Of a stretch of 64,000 nt of DNA, positions 60,819-64,000 are shown piece by piece. The stretch is from Natrinema longum (GTDB taxonomy: Archaea; Halobacteriota; Halobacteria; Halobacteriales; Natrialbaceae). Where the stretch lies: assembly GCF_017352095.1 (NCBI RefSeq), contig NZ_CP071463.1, positions 3,162,001 through 3,226,000 on the forward strand, given 5' to 3'. The position numbers and the translations under genes are program-made. Under the pieces are notes generated by a model, which was not told the origin of the DNA, did no database searches, and worked only from the letters and a program-made list of their open reading frames with translations. The stretch's first letter is position 1. Each line of letters opens with the position of its first letter.

Positions 60819-62057
60819 ATGGCCGCCCCAGTCGAGATCGGATTCCAGCCGGCCCTGACGGGACAGCTCCTCGCGTGGGTGATCGCCGGTTCGCTGCTGG
60901 GGTGCTGTAGCGGACTCGTGCCGGGGCTGCACGCCAACAACTTCGCGTTCCTTCTGGCGGGGATCGCGCCGTCGGTTCCCGGCCCACCGCTGTTCGTCGG
61001 CTGTGCGATGCTGGCAGCCGGTGTCGTCCACACGTTTCTGAACGCCGTCCCCGCGATGGCGCTTGGCGTCCCCGACGCGGAGATGGCCGTTACTGCCCTC
61101 CCCGGACATCGGATGGTTCTCGAGGGGCGGGGGTACGAGGCGATCCGACTCTCCGCAATCGGGAGTATCCTCGCCGTGCTCGCGGCGGTCCCACTTGCCG
61201 TCCCCGTGACCTGGGCTGTGATGGCCGTCTACCCGACGGTTCGGGCACACCTCTCGCTCGTCCTGGCGATGGTCGTCGTCGCGCTGATCGCGTCGGAGCA
61301 CACGTGGCGGGGCCGGTTCGGTGGCCTCCTGTCGTTTTGTCTGGCCGCTGGTCTCGGCGCACTGACGCTAGATCTCTCCGCGGACGCTCCCCTCGAGGCG
61401 GGTGGGACGCTCGCGCCACTCTTCGCCGGACTGTTCGGTGCGCCGGTGTTGATCGATGCGATTCGGGGCAGTGGCATTCCGCGACAGGACGGCGAGGAAA
61501 TAACGATGTCTCGCCGGTTCGTCGGGACGACCGCCGTTGCGGGCGCGCTCGCCGGTGCCGTCGTCGGGTACATCCCCGGCATCTCGGCGGCTATCGCCGC
61601 CGTCGCGGTGTTGGCCGCCGTGCCAAACGGGGCAAGCGATCGCGGTTACATCGTCGCGACCAGCGGCGTCGATACGGCGAATACCATATTCGCGCTCTTC
61701 GCGCTGGTCGCCATCGGCCAGCCCCGAACCGGCGTGCTGGTCGCCTTCGACGGGACAGCCGCACCGCTCGAACTCCCGATACTGCTCGCGGGGGTCGTCA
61801 TCGCCGGCCTGATCGGCTTCGTGCTGGTGATCGTCGCCGGAGATGCCTACCTCGAGTTGATCGGCCGACTGACCTACTGGAAGCTTTCGGCTGCAGTTCT
61901 CGCGTTGTTGTGCGTGCTTTCGTTCCTGTTTACCGGCCCGCTGGGTATCGGGATCTTCGCCATCGCGGCCGCGATCGGACTGGTTCCGGTTCGCTTGCGG
62001 TGCCGCCGCGTCCACCTGATGGGGGTCCTGATCGGGCCGCTCATGCTGGGCCTCTGA
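60819..62057 (+). CDS. TctA-like tricarboxylate transporter permease
   Basis: A 412-residue membrane protein with about 10 spans, DUF112/TctA family: LLGCCSGLVPGLHANNFAFL contains the conserved GL-PG-H segment, and AVVGYIPGISAAIAAVAVLA the second PG motif. Tripartite partners TctB and TctC are absent nearby, so it probably works alone, as in archaea. Confidence 0.85.
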   Translation: MAAPVEIGFQPALTGQLLAWVIAGSLLGCCSGLVPGLHANNFAFLLAGIAPSVPGPPLFVGCAMLAAGVVHTFLNAVPAMALGVPDAEMAVTALPGHRMVLEGRGYEAIRLSAIGSILAVLAAVPLAVPVTWAVMAVYPTVRAHLSLVLAMVVVALIASEHTWRGRFGGLLSFCLAAGLGALTLDLSADAPLEAGGTLAPLFAGLFGAPVLIDAIRGSGIPRQDGEEITMSRRFVGTTAVAGALAGAVVGYIPGISAAIAAVAVLAAVPNGASDRGYIVATSGVDTANTIFALFALVAIGQPRTGVLVAFDGTAAPLELPILLAGVVIAGLIGFVLVIVAGDAYLELIGRLTYWKLSAAVLALLCVLSFLFTGPLGIGIFAIAAAIGLVPVRLRCRRVHLMGVLIGPLMLGL

Positions 62058-62071
62058 GTCGGGTGGAGCCG

Positions 62072-62911
62072 CTACTCGTCCGACCGCCACTCTCGAGCAG
62101 CCCCGACGAGGTCCGCGACGCGCTCGTCCGAAACGGGAGCGGTCGTCTCACACCCCCGCTTCAGCGCGGTGCCGACGATGACGCCGTCCGCACCAGCCTC
62201 GAGGCAGTCGCCGACCGTCTCGGCGGTCACCCCGCTGCCGACGAACACCGGCGTCTCCTCGCTGCCCCGTTCGTCGAGCGCGTCGACGACCCGTTCGACG
62301 TCCTCGAGAGCGGTGTCGGCACCCGTTCCGGGACCGGAGACGATGACGCCGTCGGTCTTGCCGCGCTCGACGGTTTCGATCGCTGCGCGTTCGATATCGT
62401 CGTCGCCGACCGGCGTCGCGTGTTTGACGTGGACGTCGGCGAGAATCGAGACGTCGGCCTCGAGTCGGTCGCGAAGCCGGAGCGTCTCGTGAGCCCGACC
62501 CTCGATGAGCCCCTGATCGGTGGCGGCGGTCCCAACGTGGACGTTGACGCGAACGAATTCGGTGCCGGTGGCTGCAGCGATCGACACCGCCGCCGTGGCG
62601 TCGTTGCGAAGTACGTTGATCCCGACCGGGAGATCGACGGCGTCGGTCAGGGCCGTCGCGATCGCGGTCAGCTCCGCGACGACGTGGTCGGGGACGTTGT
62701 CCGGGTAGAACGGTGAATCGCCGAAGTTCTCGAGGACGATCCCGTCGACTCCGCCCGCCTCGAGCCGGCGTGCGTCCTCGAGTGCGCGGGCGCGGAGCGC
62801 CTGGCGGTCGCCCTCGAACGCCGGTGCGCCGGGGAGGGGCGGGAGGTGAACCATCCCGATGACGGGACGATCGCTGTCGAAACGTTCGAGAACGGCTCGG
62901 TCCGCGGTCAT
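62072..62911 (-). CDS. btpA: BtpA/SgcQ family TIM-barrel protein
   Basis: A 279-residue protein: RPVIGMVHLPPLPGAPAFEG start, GVDGIVLENFGDSPFYPDNV, LPVGINVLRNDATAAVSIAA and ADGVIVGTALKRG at the end. The family includes BtpA (photosystem I stability in cyanobacteria) and SgcQ (nucleoside/sugar-linked); the archaeal role is unknown. Converges on the TctA-like gene. Confidence 0.9.
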   Translation of the reverse strand: MTADRAVLERFDSDRPVIGMVHLPPLPGAPAFEGDRQALRARALEDARRLEAGGVDGIVLENFGDSPFYPDNVPDHVVAELTAIATALTDAVDLPVGINVLRNDATAAVSIAAATGTEFVRVNVHVGTAATDQGLIEGRAHETLRLRDRLEADVSILADVHVKHATPVGDDDIERAAIETVERGKTDGVIVSGPGTGADTALEDVERVVDALDERGSEETPVFVGSGVTAETVGDCLEAGADGVIVGTALKRGCETTAPVSDERVADLVGAAREWRSDE

Positions 62912-63047
62912 ATCGGCGCTGGGGCCGGACGGGAGATAAGTGGTCGTGGTACGCTTTGGCGGCGCGACGAGAGGGCAGGTCCGTACGAGGCGGCAAGCCC
63001 CGCTCCCTCCAAGGGTGTTTTGCCCGCGCCGTCGTTACGTCCGCTCG

Positions 63048-64000
63048 ATGACTGATCTGCTTTCTTCGGTATCGTTGCGGGACGTAGAACTCCCAAACCG
63101 AATCGTCGTTTCACCGATGTGCCAGTACTCCTGTGAACCGGACGGGACCGCGACCGAGTGGCACCGCGTCCACCTCGGGAGTCGGGCCGTCGGCGGTGCC
63201 GGAGTGGTGATGACCGAAGCGACCGCCGTCGACCCGGTCGGCCGGATCACGCCCCACGACCTCGGGATCTGGAGCGACGAGCACGCAACCGCGCTCGAGC
63301 CGATCACCGAGTTCGTCCGCGATCAGGGCGGGGTACCGGGAATTCAACTCGCCCACGCGGGCCACAAGGCGAGCAAGGAACGGCCCTGGGAGGGCCACGT
63401 CCCGATTCAACCCGACGGGACCGGTCCCAGCGGGGCATCGGGGTGGGAAGTCCTCACGCCGTCGCCCGAGGCCTATCCGCCGTTCGACGGCGAGCGCCCG
63501 GCGATGAAGAAGGCCGATCAGGACGACATCGAGGGCGTCATCGACGCCTACCGCGGGGCGGCCGAGCGCTCGCTCGAGGCCGGATTCGAAATCGCGGAGA
63601 TCCACGCGGCCCACGGCTACTTGCTCCACGAGTTCCTCTCGCCGGTCACGAACCACCGCGAGGACGACTACGGCGGGAGCTTCGAGAACCGGACGCGGCT
63701 GGTCCGCGAGATCGCCAGCGCCGTTCGCGAAGTCTGGCCCGACGACAAGCCGCTTTTCGTCCGCCTCTCGGGCACGGATTGGCTCGACGACCGCGAATCG
63801 TGGGATATCGACCAGACGGTCCGGCTGGCCGACGACCTCGCGGCACTGGGCGTCGACCTGGTCGACGTCAGCTCGGGCGGGCTCCACCCCGAGCAGGCCG
63901 TCCCCGGCGGGCCGAACTTCCAGGTGCCCTTGGCCGAGCGAGTTCGGGAAGGAGCCGACGTGGCGGTCGGGACCGTCGGGGGCGTCACCGAGCCCGAACA
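63048..64000 (+). CDS. Old Yellow Enzyme-like oxidoreductase (cut by window end)
   Basis: A partial gene of at least 317 codons. LRDVELPNRIVVSPMCQYSC is the YqjM-type FMN-binding opening; VMTEATAVDPVGRITPHDLG, QLAHAGHKA and EIHAAHGYLLHEFLSPVTN carry the active-site His/Asn pair and lid; DDYGGSFENRTRLVREI follows. Likely an NAD(P)H-dependent ene-reductase. The C-terminal quarter lies beyond base 64000. Confidence 0.92.
   Translation, partial: MTDLLSSVSLRDVELPNRIVVSPMCQYSCEPDGTATEWHRVHLGSRAVGGAGVVMTEATAVDPVGRITPHDLGIWSDEHATALEPITEFVRDQGGVPGIQLAHAGHKASKERPWEGHVPIQPDGTGPSGASGWEVLTPSPEAYPPFDGERPAMKKADQDDIEGVIDAYRGAAERSLEAGFEIAEIHAAHGYLLHEFLSPVTNHREDDYGGSFENRTRLVREIASAVREVWPDDKPLFVRLSGTDWLDDRESWDIDQTVRLADDLAALGVDLVDVSSGGLHPEQAVPGGPNFQVPLAERVREGADVAVGTVGGVTEPE

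Noticed and set aside
1-64000. Mobile elements, CRISPR arrays, rRNA genes
   Set aside because: No transposase or integrase motifs, no regular short direct repeats with spacers and no rRNA sequence were seen on either strand.

Overview
This window is a chromosomal segment of an extreme halophile of class Halobacteria. The sequence is GC-rich and the proteins are strongly acidic. CTCGAG (Leu-Glu) words are very frequent, and many genes start about 22-30 nt after a TATA-like element with no room for a leader. The gene set is archaeal: FKBP with SlyD-like architecture, archaeal MAT, ADP-forming acetyl-CoA synthetase, L10/P0, HTH_10 (Bat-type) regulator and Tat-lipoprotein binding proteins. A member of the Natrialbales is plausible, but that is inference. 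I see no transposase, integrase or CRISPR array.

Layout. 1-3400: small regulator, two metallo-beta-lactamase-fold hydrolases, a YkgJ-type Cys-cluster protein and an unknown. 3641-10313: a tightly coupled five-gene operon that is the highlight of the window. It encodes a Tat-exported lipoprotein fusing a CuA-type cupredoxin to a cytochrome d1 (NirS-like) propeller, two cytoplasmic NirF-like propellers, a NirJ-like radical SAM enzyme and a glutamyl-tRNA reductase. The set reads as a self-contained heme d1 enzyme plus late heme d1 synthesis, with a dedicated first enzyme of tetrapyrrole synthesis. 10512-13114: tungstate/molybdate-type binding protein and permease without an ATPase, then a Bat-type regulator. 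13271-25492: mostly housekeeping genes (enoyl-CoA hydratase, pyrBI, FKBP, CYTH, MAT, MFS, ThiI), a Gln/Arg-rich disordered protein and a frameshifted small membrane protein. 25621-28402: universal stress proteins, small membrane proteins and tRNA-Lys(CUU). 28566-33683: RCK/DHH phosphoesterase, PRC-barrel protein and the ACD/DRTGG pair. 34339-37165: zinc/manganese-type ABC transporter. 37353-51878: BrkB-like membrane protein, PfkB kinase, aldehyde dehydrogenase, DpsA, an iron-box-controlled micro-gene, macro-domain protein, Usp, PurM, an M50 protease/TraB pair, a thioesterase and a HAD phosphatase. 52099-56916: tandem acidic paralogs, three tiny zinc-ribbon proteins, ATP-dependent PEP carboxykinase, HEWD protein and CutA. 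57010-60627: ribosomal L11 and, after an inserted opposite-strand membrane gene, L1-L10-L12. 60819-64000: TctA-like permease, BtpA-like protein and an Old Yellow Enzyme-like oxidoreductase cut by the window edge.

How the genes connect. The proposed logic of the 3641-10313 operon is: HemA makes glutamate semialdehyde for tetrapyrroles; the siroheme branch (not in this window) supplies the NirJ substrate; NirJ and the NirF-like proteins complete heme d1; the exported CuA-d1 protein uses it, with CuA replacing the usual cytochrome c domain as electron entry. Other clear functional units are pyrB-pyrI, acd with its DRTGG partner, the metal ABC transporter, traB-M50 and L1-L10-L12. Functions were assigned by reading motifs and remembered family patterns; no database search was run.
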